Shown piece after piece: positions 18,169 through 29,690 of a stretch of DNA of 64,000 bases. The DNA comes from an uncultured Aquimarina sp. (lineage in GTDB: Bacteria > Bacteroidota > Bacteroidia > Flavobacteriales > Flavobacteriaceae), in the NCBI GenBank assembly GCA_947496355.1, contig CANMCO010000004.1, positions 352,027 through 416,026 on the forward strand, read 5' to 3'. Positions within the stretch are counted from its first letter, which is position 1. Each line of letters starts with the position of its first letter. The notes beneath the pieces were generated by a model that saw only the letters and a list, made by a program, of their open reading frames with translations, ran no database searches and was not told the DNA's origin. The position numbers and the translations under genes are program-made.

Positions 18169-19056
18169 TTAAAACTTTATATCCTTCCAGTTTTCGGCAT
18201 ATGTTGGTGCTATTTTATTCAGAACCCTTATGGTCTCGGCGATATTAACAGAAGGTCCTCCTGAAAGAATACTTGAAACCTCATCTGCTTTGGCGTCAAA
18301 AAATACTCTCATTATATATGAATTAGGTCTTACATTGTGAAGGTCCTCAAGAGATTCCATAGCCTTAGTAACATTTTGTTTTCCTTGTTTCACGTTATTA
18401 TACATAACATCCAATCCTTCTCTGTGATACGTATACATTGCAGATCTATACCCATCATAGGTACCTGATAACAGATCATCATTTAATCTGAATCTGGATT
18501 GATTTCCGTCTTGAGCATTCCATCCCAATCGATTACTAGTTTGAGCATTACCAACGATATTTTTAGCTTCCTGAAAATAGCTAGTACCGCTATTTAATTC
18601 AAAAGTATCTGCATCTACCCCTAAAATTGTATATAAATAGTAGGCTAAAACAGAAATAAGATTTGAGTCGTAGTTATTTGAATTATAATTTAAAGGCTGA
18701 AATTCGAGATAGTTAAAATTAAATTGCTTGTCATTAATATTAAAAATTGTAGTCGTAAAATTAGATCCATACACTGGGCGTGAAGCCTGTACTTGTATTG
18801 TTGCAGAGAAAGCATCATTATCATAATCAGCTATCGTAATGAAGAAACTACAATTGATTCTCTCTTCTGTACGATAATCTACGGTCGTCCAGGTCGTATT
18901 ATTTATAAACTCTGTCAAAGAACGTTCTAATGTCTTAAATACCTGCAAATTAGGAGTAGTTGTTTGTTCTGCATTTACTACTACTGTGGCATTAAACTCC
19001 TGAGCAGATAAATTAAAACCTAACACTAGCAATATTATGAGGAAGAATCTATTCAT
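18169..19056 (-). CDS. DUF4835 family secreted protein
   Basis: The 295-residue protein has a signal peptide (MNRFFLIILLVLGFNLSAQ) and matches the DUF4835 family of Bacteroidota. Visible family features are an early TPNLQVFKTLERSLTEFINNT segment and YLYTILGVDADTFELNSGT in the middle. No enzyme motif is seen. It overlaps coaBC by 8 bases and is transcribed with bamD, rpoZ and coaBC, so it may be an envelope protein tied to core growth functions. The function is unknown. Confidence 0.85.
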   Translation of the reverse strand: MNRFFLIILLVLGFNLSAQEFNATVVVNAEQTTTPNLQVFKTLERSLTEFINNTTWTTVDYRTEERINCSFFITIADYDNDAFSATIQVQASRPVYGSNFTTTIFNINDKQFNFNYLEFQPLNYNSNNYDSNLISVLAYYLYTILGVDADTFELNSGTSYFQEAKNIVGNAQTSNRLGWNAQDGNQSRFRLNDDLLSGTYDGYRSAMYTYHREGLDVMYNNVKQGKQNVTKAMESLEDLHNVRPNSYIMRVFFDAKADEVSSILSGGPSVNIAETIRVLNKIAPTYAENWKDIKF

Positions 19057-20260
19057 TTTTTAGTAGATTGATTTCGTTGAATATATCTTTAGCAACTTCT
19101 GACTTTGTTTTTAATTCAAACGCTTTAACTTCTAATTTATGATTAATTAAGCTCACTTTATTAGTTTGCCCCTTAAAACCGGCCCCCTTATCATTTAATG
19201 AATTAAGAACAATTAAGTCTAAGTTCTTTTTCTTGAGTTTATTTTTTGCATTTTCTTCCTCATTTTCAGTCTCTAAAGCAAACCCAACCAAAAACTGGTC
19301 TTTCTTTTCACCTCCCATCCATTTAAGAATATCCTTTGTTCGTTCTAGTTCTATAGAAAACTCGGTATCTGCCTTCTTAATTTTTTGATTTGATATAGAC
19401 TTCGGTCTATAGTCGGCGACAGCTGCTGATGCAATTGCAATATTACAGTTTTTATATTCTGAAACCACAGCTTGATACATATCTTCTGCGCTTACAACGT
19501 TAGTCACATTAATATTACTGTGCTCAACTTTTAATGCAGATGGTCCTAGAACCAAATTAACATTAGCTCCAAGATTAGCCGCAGTTTTGGCGAGTTCAAC
19601 CCCCATTCTACCACTAGAATGATTACCTATAAATCGTACAGGATCGATCGCTTCATATGTAGGGCCAGCGGTTATTAGCACCTTTTGACCTTTTAAAGGA
19701 AGGTTATTTAAAATATCTTTTTCGATAAAATCAACAATTGTTGAAGGCTCTGCCATTCTCCCTTTACCCACTAAACCACTTGCCAATTCGCCAGATTCTG
19801 AAGGAATCATAATATTCCCAAATTCTTGTAATTTTTTAAAAGTTTCGTATGTAGAAGGATGATTATGCATATCCAAATCCATGGCAGGAGCAAAATACAC
19901 TGGGCATTTTGCAGACAAATAAGTAGCAAGTAATAAATTATCGCTATTACCTGTTGCCATTTTTGATAATGTATTGGCTGTTGCGGGTGCAATAATCATC
20001 AAGTCTGCCCATAATCCCAAGTCAACATGATTATTCCACACTGCATTTTCATCCTCTTCATCAAAAAAAGAAGAATGAACAGGGTTTTTGGATAGTGTAG
20101 ATAGGGTAAGCGGTGTAACAAAATCTTTGGCCGCTGGTGTCATTACAACTTGAACTTCTGCTCCGGTTTTAATAAATAATCGCACCAGAGCGGCAGCTTT
20201 ATAAGCAGCAATACCAGCGGTAACACCAATTAAAATCTTTTTACCGCTTAAGATAGACAT
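19049..20260 (-). CDS. coaBC: Bifunctional phosphopantothenoylcysteine decarboxylase / phosphopantothenate-cysteine ligase
   Basis: This 403-residue fusion makes 4'-phosphopantetheine from 4'-phosphopantothenate and cysteine. The N-terminal flavoprotein CoaC part (to about residue 180) shows GVTAGIAAYKAAALVR, NNHVDLGLWADLMIIAPATA with the catalytic histidine, and the AKCPVYFAPAMDLDM loop. The C-terminal CoaB part begins near residue 190 with VLITAGPTYEAIDPVRFIGN and has ASAAVADYRP and KIKK. It starts 4 bases after rpoZ and overlaps the DUF4835 gene by 8 bases. Confidence 0.95.
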   Translation of the reverse strand: MSILSGKKILIGVTAGIAAYKAAALVRLFIKTGAEVQVVMTPAAKDFVTPLTLSTLSKNPVHSSFFDEEDENAVWNNHVDLGLWADLMIIAPATANTLSKMATGNSDNLLLATYLSAKCPVYFAPAMDLDMHNHPSTYETFKKLQEFGNIMIPSESGELASGLVGKGRMAEPSTIVDFIEKDILNNLPLKGQKVLITAGPTYEAIDPVRFIGNHSSGRMGVELAKTAANLGANVNLVLGPSALKVEHSNINVTNVVSAEDMYQAVVSEYKNCNIAIASAAVADYRPKSISNQKIKKADTEFSIELERTKDILKWMGGEKKDQFLVGFALETENEEENAKNKLKKKNLDLIVLNSLNDKGAGFKGQTNKVSLINHKLEVKAFELKTKSEVAKDIFNEINLLKNE

Positions 20261-20264
20261 AGAT

Positions 20265-20597
20265 TTATAGAGATTCTGTGTCGGCCTTTGTATTTCTGTG
20301 GTAGATCTTATCTTCTAACCATTCTTGAACTGCCAAAGCATGTGGTTTAGGAAGTCTTTCATAAAACTTGGAAACCTCTATTTGCTCTTTATTTTCAAAA
20401 ATCTCTTCTAAACTATCGTTGTAAGTAGCGAACTCATCTAATTTTTCAAGAAGCTCCTTTTTAATATCTGTATTAATCTGGGTTGCTCTTTTTGATATTA
20501 TTGAAATTGCCTCGTAAATATTATCTGTTGGCTGATCGATACGATTTTTATCAATAGTAGTCGTGTTAACCGGCGCATTACTTTTTTTCAAATCCAT
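20265..20597 (-). CDS. rpoZ: DNA-directed RNA polymerase omega subunit (RpoZ/Rpb6 family)
   Basis: A 110-residue protein with the omega core NIYEAISIISKRATQINTDIKKELLEKLDEF. Omega helps fold and assemble the beta-prime subunit. A C-terminal extension follows (EWLEDKIYHRN). Such omega genes lie next to coaBC and bamD in Bacteroidota, as here, and this context supports the call because the protein is short and diverged. Confidence 0.85.
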   Translation of the reverse strand: MDLKKSNAPVNTTTIDKNRIDQPTDNIYEAISIISKRATQINTDIKKELLEKLDEFATYNDSLEEIFENKEQIEVSKFYERLPKPHALAVQEWLEDKIYHRNTKADTESL

Positions 20598-20612
20598 CTT
20601 CTACTTTATTTT

Positions 20613-21407
20613 CTATTTATATTGTTCTAATCTTGACTTTATATCTTCTCCTATTACTTCGGCTTTTTGAGTAAACTCTCCTCCTGTTCTGTAGTATTTC
20701 TTATAGTTATTATAATACCCTAAAGCTACCTCTAAGCGTTCTTCTACCAAGCTTTCGTAACTACCTATGGCCAAAAGATACTCAGACTCTAATTTGTAAT
20801 ATAGTACATTTTCTCTATAAACAGATCCAGGATAATCCACCAAATAATTATCAAATGTCGCAATTGCAACTTTATAATCTTCTCTATGGTGGTATTGTTT
20901 AGCTACCTCATAGGCCTTTCTCTCTTTTTTCTCTCTTAGCTCAGAAACCAAAGTGTTAGCTTCTTTTAGATTTTCGCTATCAGGATAAGTATTAATATAA
21001 GCCTGAAGTTTTTCTATTGCTTTTGTAGTTTCCTCTTGATCAAGACTATATCTTGGAGAAAGATAGTAGTAACTTTTTGCTCCCTTATACGCCGCCTCTT
21101 CTTTTTTATCACTATTTGGATATGATTTAGCAAATCTCTCGAATTGATATCCCGCCAAATAATAGTCCTCTAGTTGATAATATGTGTCAGAATAATAATA
21201 CATTACTCTTTCTGCTTGAGGTTTACCTCTGTATTGAGGAACAACTTGTTCAAAAAGCACTAATGCCTTTTTATATTTCCCTTCTTTATACAAACTCTCT
21301 GCGGCCCTATATTTGACGCCAACATCCTCACTTTTTAACACTTTTTGGTATTCACTACAAGACCCTAGGAGTAATACAAAAATGAATAAATACAATAATC
21401 TCTTCAT
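20613..21407 (-). CDS. bamD: Outer membrane assembly lipoprotein BamD
   Basis: This 264-residue lipoprotein is part of the BAM complex that inserts beta-barrel proteins into the outer membrane. The signal ends in a lipobox (FVLLLGSCSEY). Tetratricopeptide-like helical repeats follow, such as EGKYKKALVLFEQVVPQY and LAGYQFERFAKSYPNS. I chose the ATG at 21407 rather than one seven codons upstream because MKRLLYLF is a proper lipoprotein signal start and a good promoter lies just before it. It leads the run bamD-rpoZ-coaBC-DUF4835. Confidence 0.92.
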   Translation of the reverse strand: MKRLLYLFIFVLLLGSCSEYQKVLKSEDVGVKYRAAESLYKEGKYKKALVLFEQVVPQYRGKPQAERVMYYYSDTYYQLEDYYLAGYQFERFAKSYPNSDKKEEAAYKGAKSYYYLSPRYSLDQEETTKAIEKLQAYINTYPDSENLKEANTLVSELREKKERKAYEVAKQYHHREDYKVAIATFDNYLVDYPGSVYRENVLYYKLESEYLLAIGSYESLVEERLEVALGYYNNYKKYYRTGGEFTQKAEVIGEDIKSRLEQYK

Positions 21408-21425
21408 AGATAAAAAAACATCTGG

Positions 21426-21454
21426 CAAAAGTATATATTTCTGCGCTATTACAA
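21426..21454 (-). promoter_or_regulatory. Promoter of the bamD-rpoZ-coaBC run
   Basis: On the minus strand TTG (21454-21452), an 18-base spacer and TACTTTTG (21433-21426) fit the Bacteroidota -33/-7 promoter. The box ends 18 bases before the bamD ATG. Confidence 0.65.
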
Positions 21455-21523
21455 AAACTTTAGTTCATCAATTCACCTGTCTTTACATATTGGTACCAAA
21501 TTAACAGATAGAATTTACCTAAA

Positions 21524-21550
21524 AGTAACCTAAGCACATCTTGGGTTACT
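21524..21550 (-). terminator. Likely terminator after the dapA-Kir channel genes
   Basis: Arms AGTAACCTAAG (21524-21534) and CTTGGGTTACT (21540-21550) pair along 11 bases with one G-T wobble and a 5-base loop. On the minus strand a short TTTT follows. It lies 87 bases downstream of the channel stop. Confidence 0.5.
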
Positions 21551-21637
21551 AATTTTGGCTTATTATAATAACTAGATTTCTGGGTACTTGTTGCAGGATT
21601 ACAATGCTTTTCCTCAAACATTACATTTTAATTCACA

Positions 21638-22561
21638 TCATAAATCATTTGAAAAAGTTTCATCTAACTTATCATGATCCAATATTGTATATCCGGCATC
21701 GTCATAATAAAATGCAGGGACAAATTTTTGATCTTGTTTCATGTTCTTTAGTACATACGAATGTACTTGATGAACTTCTTGTGAAAACGATTCATCATAG
21801 TAGCTCACTAGCAATAAAACTTCACCGTTTAGATGTGCAAGTTGTTCTCTGCTATATCCATATAGAGGACTAGATTCATTTATAGAATGAACTATTGTCC
21901 AGGTTGTTGGCAAGTAAGTAATCGTATTTCGTTCTAACTTAAGGTTATAAAAATTATTGACATACGCCTTATCCTTATCTTCCTGAGATAATGCTAGCGT
22001 AGCTTCAATTTTAGGTCGTATCATAACATTGGCACTTCTGCTCATTAACCGAAACATAATACTATCTACACCATTATGCTTTCTTATGACTATATTATTA
22101 CTAAACTGAATATTTGCCCTTGGTTTAGAAAACCTTCCATACAACAAACCTGTAACAAACGAAAAGCATAACAAGCCTATAAGCGCTTCGAATGAAGAGA
22201 TAATTCCAAAAACAAAACCCTTAGGTGACAAAGCCCCATAGCCAACAGTAGTAATTGTCTGTGCCGAGAAAAAGAATGCATTCAGAAAATCTTTGAACAC
22301 ATTACCTGTTGGCTCTACTATATCAGAAATACCCAAAAACATATATATTATAGCAAATAATATATTGATTAAGGTATAGCCCAGCAACACCCATAAAAAA
22401 AACCTTGACCAGCTTATTCCTATTAAATAATCATAGCTTTCAGACAAAGAACTGGGCCTGTTAATATGTTTTATATTAAAAGATCCGTCGGCATTTATAA
22501 AACGTTTGGCATGCCTATTTGAACTTCTACCTACTCCGGGGTCTTTTATTCTTTTGGCCAT
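21638..22561 (-). CDS. Inward-rectifier (KirBac-type) K+ channel
   Basis: The 307-residue protein has two membrane helices (about residues 50-75 and 115-140) around a pore loop with the filter TTVGYG. The family's immunoglobulin-like cytoplasmic domain follows, beginning near GRFSKPRANIQFSNNIVI and including MFRLMSRSANVMIRPKIEATLAL. KirBac channels pass K+ and respond to lipids and pH. It ends the dapA run and starts 3 bases after dapA, so they are cotranscribed despite different roles. A second, voltage-gated K+ channel is encoded at 8536. Confidence 0.9.
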   Translation of the reverse strand: MAKRIKDPGVGRSSNRHAKRFINADGSFNIKHINRPSSLSESYDYLIGISWSRFFLWVLLGYTLINILFAIIYMFLGISDIVEPTGNVFKDFLNAFFFSAQTITTVGYGALSPKGFVFGIISSFEALIGLLCFSFVTGLLYGRFSKPRANIQFSNNIVIRKHNGVDSIMFRLMSRSANVMIRPKIEATLALSQEDKDKAYVNNFYNLKLERNTITYLPTTWTIVHSINESSPLYGYSREQLAHLNGEVLLLVSYYDESFSQEVHQVHSYVLKNMKQDQKFVPAFYYDDAGYTILDHDKLDETFSNDL

Positions 22562-22564
22562 GGG

Positions 22565-23437
22565 TTATGAAACAATAAACTCTCTTATTTTTTTTGCTAA
22601 ACTTTCAGAAACTGAAATTAGTGGTAGTCTGATATTATCATCACAAACACCTTTCACTTTTAAAATATTCTTTATTCCGGCAGGATTTCCTTCTTCAAAA
22701 GCATAACCTACAACTGGTAAAAGTTTATAAAGTATTTCGAATGCTTTTTCTGTTTCTCCTGACAAACCTAGTCTTATCATTTCTGAAAACTCTTTAGGGA
22801 AACCTTGGCCAATAACGCTTATAACTCCATCTCCTCCTGCTGCCACAGCAGGCAAAGCTAACGTATCATCTCCAGAAATAACCAAAAAATCTTTTGGTCT
22901 ATCTTTTATAATTTTTAGAACTTGCGTAAAATCTCCTACAGCCTCTTTTATGCCCACAATTTTATCCAATTGAGCAAGGCGTAATGTAGTTTCTGCAGTC
23001 ATATTGGTTCCTGTTCGGGATGGAACATTATAAAGTAAAACCGGAAGAGGTGTATTATCATTAATAGCCTTATAATGTTGATAAATCCCTTCTTGACTTG
23101 GCTTATTATACATTGGAACCACAGAAAGTATGGCATCAAAATCTGAAAGATTGGTTTCTTTTATTTCTTCAAGTATAGCCCCGGTATTGTTTCCTCCTAT
23201 ACCAATTACCAATGGCAGTCTCTTACTATTAACTTTTACAATATGATCTACTAATTTTTTCTTCTCATCCTTAGTAAGCGTAACCGATTCTGCTGTAGTT
23301 CCTAACACCACAAGGTATTCTACATTTCCTTCAATACAAAAATTAACTAATGAAGTAACTCCTGCATAATCTATTGAACCATCTTTATTAAATGGAGTTG
23401 CCAACGCTACTCCTGTTCCTCTAAGAAAACCACTCAT
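22565..23437 (-). CDS. dapA: 4-hydroxy-tetrahydrodipicolinate synthase
   Basis: This 290-residue aldolase condenses pyruvate and aspartate semialdehyde, the first committed step to diaminopimelate and lysine. The Schiff-base lysine is K164 in VGIKEAVGD. Y136 lies in YNVPSRTG, and GTTAES (about 46-51) binds pyruvate. The length is normal. dapF for a later step is at 40683. It sits between an uncharacterised flavobacterial gene (1 base away) and the Kir channel gene (3 bases). Confidence 0.95.
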   Translation of the reverse strand: MSGFLRGTGVALATPFNKDGSIDYAGVTSLVNFCIEGNVEYLVVLGTTAESVTLTKDEKKKLVDHIVKVNSKRLPLVIGIGGNNTGAILEEIKETNLSDFDAILSVVPMYNKPSQEGIYQHYKAINDNTPLPVLLYNVPSRTGTNMTAETTLRLAQLDKIVGIKEAVGDFTQVLKIIKDRPKDFLVISGDDTLALPAVAAGGDGVISVIGQGFPKEFSEMIRLGLSGETEKAFEILYKLLPVVGYAFEEGNPAGIKNILKVKGVCDDNIRLPLISVSESLAKKIREFIVS

Positions 23438-23438
23438 A

Positions 23439-23960
23439 CTATATAATCTGTAAAATTTTTAAATATTTCTTAAGTTCTTTTATAAAGAGATTAGTATTGT
23501 TTACAGCCGACCCTATGATCAAATCATTAATTCGATTATCTACCTCTGCAAAACCTACTTTCAATTTTGATTTTGATGCAGCCGCAACATAATTTAACTC
23601 CATTTTATCTTCTGGATAAAAACTTATCAGAACATCATAATCTTTATTAATAAAATCCTGTAGTGATTTACTTTTTATTGATCCATTTACTGCAAAACTT
23701 TTGTCATTATAGTAAGCAGCATCTTTATCATCTTCAATATCTTTCTCTTCCTTATACCCCATCACCTTTAACTTATCTGATTTTACCCCTAATTCATTAG
23801 CCAATTTTACTAATGATAAAATATTAACTGATTGAGAAGCATCAATAAGTACCGCAAGAGTATTTAGGTTAGAAATCCCTGATGGCGAAGCATTTCTTTT
23901 CTGAAGATGAGCTTCAATACTTTTTTTTATAGCATTTCTTTTAAGACCCTTTAAAATCAT
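23439..23960 (-). CDS. Uncharacterised flavobacterial protein (DUF6913-like)
   Basis: A 173-residue cytosolic protein with no signal peptide or membrane helix. It starts MILKGLKRNAIKKSIEAHLQ and has an alternating alpha/beta pattern (LAVLIDASQSVNILSLVKLA, then YDVLISFYPEDKMELNYV). I do not see a catalytic motif. I recall similar proteins next to dapA in other Flavobacteriia, probably under DUF6913, but that label is from memory. It begins the dapA-channel unit, and a -7 box stands 22 bases upstream. Confidence 0.6.
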   Translation of the reverse strand: MILKGLKRNAIKKSIEAHLQKRNASPSGISNLNTLAVLIDASQSVNILSLVKLANELGVKSDKLKVMGYKEEKDIEDDKDAAYYNDKSFAVNGSIKSKSLQDFINKDYDVLISFYPEDKMELNYVAAASKSKLKVGFAEVDNRINDLIIGSAVNNTNLFIKELKKYLKILQII

Positions 23961-23982
23961 TTACAAAAAGATTAAGAAGCCA

Positions 23983-23990
23983 CAAATGTA
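23983..23990 (-). promoter_or_regulatory. -7 box for the dapA unit
   Basis: The minus strand reads TACATTTG, an exact TAnnTTTG box, 22 bases before the ATG at 23960. No matching -33 TTG was found. Confidence 0.4.
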
Positions 23991-24076
23991 GCTATTTTAC
24001 AACTTAAAACCACTCCGTCAACTTCAAGAAAACAGAAAAGCCTGAAAATCAACTAGGCTAGTATAACTTAATCATT

Positions 24077-24781
24077 TTAAAAATATTTTTCTTTGGAAGT
24101 TTTTTCATCAATAAGTTTTGCCTCAATCAAAAAAAATGTAAAAAAATACAAGCCCGCTATTTCTGCAATATTTATAAGTACCGTAAACACCCTTGTGTAA
24201 TAATACAATTCATTTATTGCCAAAAGAGCATCAACAAACAAAGTACAACAAGCCGCTATAAAGAGATAAATAGATTTTTCATATCTGTCGGCAACATAAA
24301 TAAAAAAGCTAGCTGTAACAAATAGAAGCAAACTAATGACAATCATTGCCACTGACCCAAGAGAGCCTTCAACTATAGGCATTGCTAGTTCTGTTATAGA
24401 AAATATTAGATACCCTATCAGAAATACACTTACTATAACTGGAGGAGAAGTCAACCTACTTAACTTAATATCATCTTTAGCAAGATACTCCTTAAGTAAA
24501 AAAAGACATAAAGCATAAAAAAGAGATATTAACACCGCAATAATGCTATAATATTTAATAAAATTCAAGTAATTAAAAATATCGGTTACGGCTATTACTA
24601 TCATACACAATGGAAACGCTAAGTTAATCTTCTTAGTAAACCTGATGTACAACAAAATCAATGAAAGCGGGGCGAGGGGTTTAACATAAATCAATAAAGA
24701 TTTATCCAAAAAGATAGCGACATAGATTACAATTAGAAAAGTAAGATAGAAAAATAAATATGTTGCTCCTATTTTTTTCAA
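24077..24781 (-). CDS. YhhN-like integral membrane protein, copy A
   Basis: A 234-residue protein with about eight hydrophobic helices. It is the last and most diverged of four tandem paralogues (24077-27081). It keeps traces of YhhN (lysoplasmalogenase-like) signatures: YVKPLAPL near residue 32, VTDIFNYL in the third helix, and TLFVDALLAINELYYY in the seventh. The aspartates in helices 3 and 7 are the conserved polar positions of the family. Similarity to the clearer copy D supports the family call. Function is unproven. Confidence 0.55.
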   Translation of the reverse strand: MKKIGATYLFFYLTFLIVIYVAIFLDKSLLIYVKPLAPLSLILLYIRFTKKINLAFPLCMIVIAVTDIFNYLNFIKYYSIIAVLISLFYALCLFLLKEYLAKDDIKLSRLTSPPVIVSVFLIGYLIFSITELAMPIVEGSLGSVAMIVISLLLFVTASFFIYVADRYEKSIYLFIAACCTLFVDALLAINELYYYTRVFTVLINIAEIAGLYFFTFFLIEAKLIDEKTSKEKYF

Positions 24782-24840
24782 AAGGCCTTAAAGGATTACA
24801 AGATTCGACAACAAAATACAAATCCTTGAATTAAAACATA

Positions 24841-25542
24841 TTAATTTTCAAAATAATCTTCTTCATTTGAAACCAACTTATGTTGTTCCAGAAAAAACTT
24901 AATTAGAAAAAACTCTCCTGATATTTGTAAAAGATTACTCATAACAGTAAAAATATCTATAGAGATGTACAATTTATCCAGAGCTGTAAGTATATTGGAA
25001 ATCAAAAAACAAGAGGCAGCGACCATCAAAGAATAACTTATTACGGTTCTGCTATTCATATATATATAATAGCAAAGCCCTATAAAAAGAACAAAACATA
25101 TAATTAATATATTTAGAAACACCGTATGTTCATGTACTGCAGGCGTTATTAATTCTGAAACAGAAAGTACGACATAAGTGATCAATGTCATCGTTATCAT
25201 CAATTGAACAGTAAAGATTTTCTTTAATTTTATTTTTACCTTCCGCAAACTCTTCCACAGTATAATCATATTCACGCTGTAATGTATTGACAGAAAAATA
25301 ACTATAACCCCAAAATAACCAGAGAAGTCTCTCATTGTAAGGATCTCAGACATCATAACTAATAGCATAGTAAACAACACCAAAAAATTAATTTTTTCAG
25401 TTTTTACTATATAGATAAAACATAACGACAGAACCACAAACGGCTTAAAAAAAATCACCATTTGTCTCGCAAAAATAGCCATTAGCAACGTTAACGCTGC
25501 AAAAAAATAAAACAAACTATATACTATTTTTTCTGTTTTCAC
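24841..25542 (-). CDS. YhhN-like integral membrane protein, copy B
   Basis: The 233-residue product has the same eight-helix layout as its neighbours. The KP motif is present (FFKPFVVL). The helix-3 aspartate is replaced (MLLVMMSEILTM), and the helix-7 position reads FLISNILTALDKLYIS, with N where the other copies have D. If YhhN proteins are enzymes, this copy may be inactive or changed in function. It is 17 bases downstream of copy C and 59 bases upstream of copy A. Confidence 0.55.
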   Translation of the reverse strand: MKTEKIVYSLFYFFAALTLLMAIFARQMVIFFKPFVVLSLCFIYIVKTEKINFLVLFTMLLVMMSEILTMRDFSGYFGVIVIFLSIHYSVNMIILWKSLRKVKIKLKKIFTVQLMITMTLITYVVLSVSELITPAVHEHTVFLNILIICFVLFIGLCYYIYMNSRTVISYSLMVAASCFLISNILTALDKLYISIDIFTVMSNLLQISGEFFLIKFFLEQHKLVSNEEDYFEN

Positions 25543-25559
25543 CTCTTATTGTTAATAAT

Positions 25560-26255
25560 TCAAAACCCTTCAAATTCCTCGGATTTTAGCTTCAATGATT
25601 TTGTGACCATATAATTAACTAAGAAAACCATTGCTAATGGCTCACATATCAATATAAGTAACTGCAGCTCGTATGATTGTAAATAAAACGTATCTATAAG
25701 CAACATATAATCGCTAAATGTGAAATTTAACATTGACAAAAAATACCAAAGTGATTTTTCTGACCGTATGTTAATATAATGCATTGCACCTACCACTAAC
25801 AAAATATAAAGCAACAATAGATGAAGGAATCCTAATAAATGTACATTACCCATAGGTCCCTTTAGAGTTAGGTAAGCTAAAAAAAATATAACTGTATACA
25901 ACAAACTACCTAACAAAAGAGTAAACACATCTCTGCGATTATAAACAAAAGATTTATGATTATAATACAAAAAATAAAAAAGCAGAATATAGACCAATAT
26001 ATGTGTCGCTATCTGAAATTTTATTATACTTTCAACATTAAAGAATGTGATTAATTTCCCTATAAAAAGAACCAACAATACAATTACATGATACGTTTTT
26101 ACCCTTTTAGTAACTATAAAATAAAGCACTATTACTGATACAGATAAAATTAACTCAGAACCTGTATATAAAAAATCGTTTTTAAACACAAACCCTAATA
26201 CCTGGAATACAATCAAAAAAGAAATTAAAAGCTTTAGTAACTTCTCTCCATCCAT
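25560..26255 (-). CDS. YhhN-like integral membrane protein, copy C
   Basis: A 231-residue, eight-helix protein. It aligns with copy D over SEKSLWYFLSMLNFTFSDYM and keeps the helix-7 aspartate and a following NRFY-like element (LLIDTFYLQSYEL). The KP motif is lost (TGSELILS) and the helix-3 motif is FIGKLITFF instead of FLGD. GPMGNVHLLG corresponds to the family's glycine-rich loop. It is preceded by 139 bases that contain a short TG-rich repeat. Confidence 0.58.
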   Translation of the reverse strand: MDGEKLLKLLISFLIVFQVLGFVFKNDFLYTGSELILSVSVIVLYFIVTKRVKTYHVIVLLVLFIGKLITFFNVESIIKFQIATHILVYILLFYFLYYNHKSFVYNRRDVFTLLLGSLLYTVIFFLAYLTLKGPMGNVHLLGFLHLLLLYILLVVGAMHYINIRSEKSLWYFLSMLNFTFSDYMLLIDTFYLQSYELQLLILICEPLAMVFLVNYMVTKSLKLKSEEFEGF

Positions 26256-26313
26256 TAAATTTTATTTGCACTCAAGATTAATACCTACAAGAGCACCCCT
26301 TTTGCTAAATAAC

Positions 26314-26334
26314 TATGTATGTGTGTATGTGTGT
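26314..26334. repeat. Short TG-rich tract
   Basis: A 21-base alternating run (TATG and TG units, with AT interruptions) lies 58 bases upstream of YhhN-like copy C. It is the only simple dinucleotide-like tract noticed in an intergenic space of this window. Confidence 0.5.
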
Positions 26335-26394
26335 TTTCTGTTACACAATATACTAAATTTGAAACAATTACAACTTTTGACACTTTATTCATAC

Positions 26395-29072
<2,678 letters not shown>

Positions 29073-29088
29073 TTAACAAAAAGTAATT

Positions 29089-29679
29089 TCAGGTTCTTTC
29101 AGGTTTTAGCCATTTTGGCACTTGAACAGGTTTAAATGTTTTCATTTTTTCTAATAATCTATCTATATCTTCATCAACAAGGAGCAAATCATAGTTATCC
29201 ATTTTCAAAAAACCTCTTCGGACCATGTTTTCAAGCAATCCAAGTAGATTATCATAAAACCCACCAATATTTAAAAGCCCAATAGGCTTTTGATGCAATC
29301 CTAACTGTGACCATGTAATAATTTCAAAAAGCTCTTCTAAGGTACCAAATCCTCCTGGTAATGTCATGAAACCATTACTAAGTTCGTGCATTTTCATTTT
29401 TCGTTCATGCATATTATTAGTAACAATTAATTCTGTTAACCCTTGATGAACCACCTCTTTTACCTTGAGAAATTCTGGAATTACACCTATCACTTTTCCT
29501 TTATGTTTAAAAGCCCCCTTAGCGACTTGTCCCATGATACCAATCTTGGCTGCACCATACACCAAAGTAATATTTTGTTGTGCCAGTTTTTCACCTAGCG
29601 CAAAAGCCTCAGAAATTATTTTAGTATCATTTCCTTCACTACTTCCACAAAACACACAAATTGAATCTAAATTATTCAT
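29089..29679 (-). CDS. LOG family nucleoside 5'-monophosphate phosphoribohydrolase
   Basis: A 196-residue Rossmann-like protein of the TIGR00730/LOG family. The signature PGGFGTLEELFE is present, with VFCGSSEG at the N-terminus and VYGAAKIGIMGQVA as the nucleotide-binding loop. Family members split cytokinin riboside monophosphates or purine monophosphates into base and ribose 5-phosphate. In bacteria without cytokinin signalling the natural substrate is often AMP or a related nucleotide. It lies between prmC (11 bases) and ligA (16 bases). Confidence 0.88.
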   Translation of the reverse strand: MNNLDSICVFCGSSEGNDTKIISEAFALGEKLAQQNITLVYGAAKIGIMGQVAKGAFKHKGKVIGVIPEFLKVKEVVHQGLTELIVTNNMHERKMKMHELSNGFMTLPGGFGTLEELFEIITWSQLGLHQKPIGLLNIGGFYDNLLGLLENMVRRGFLKMDNYDLLLVDEDIDRLLEKMKTFKPVQVPKWLKPERT

Positions 29680-29690
29680 ACTATATATTT

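Noticed and set aside
20613..21428. Longer form of BamD with a start at 21428
   Set aside because: The additional seven residues spoil the lipoprotein signal and fall inside the promoter's -7 region.
21604..21873. 89-codon plus-strand reading frame at the end of the Kir channel gene
   Set aside because: Mostly antisense to the channel's cytoplasmic domain. No family match and no promoter.
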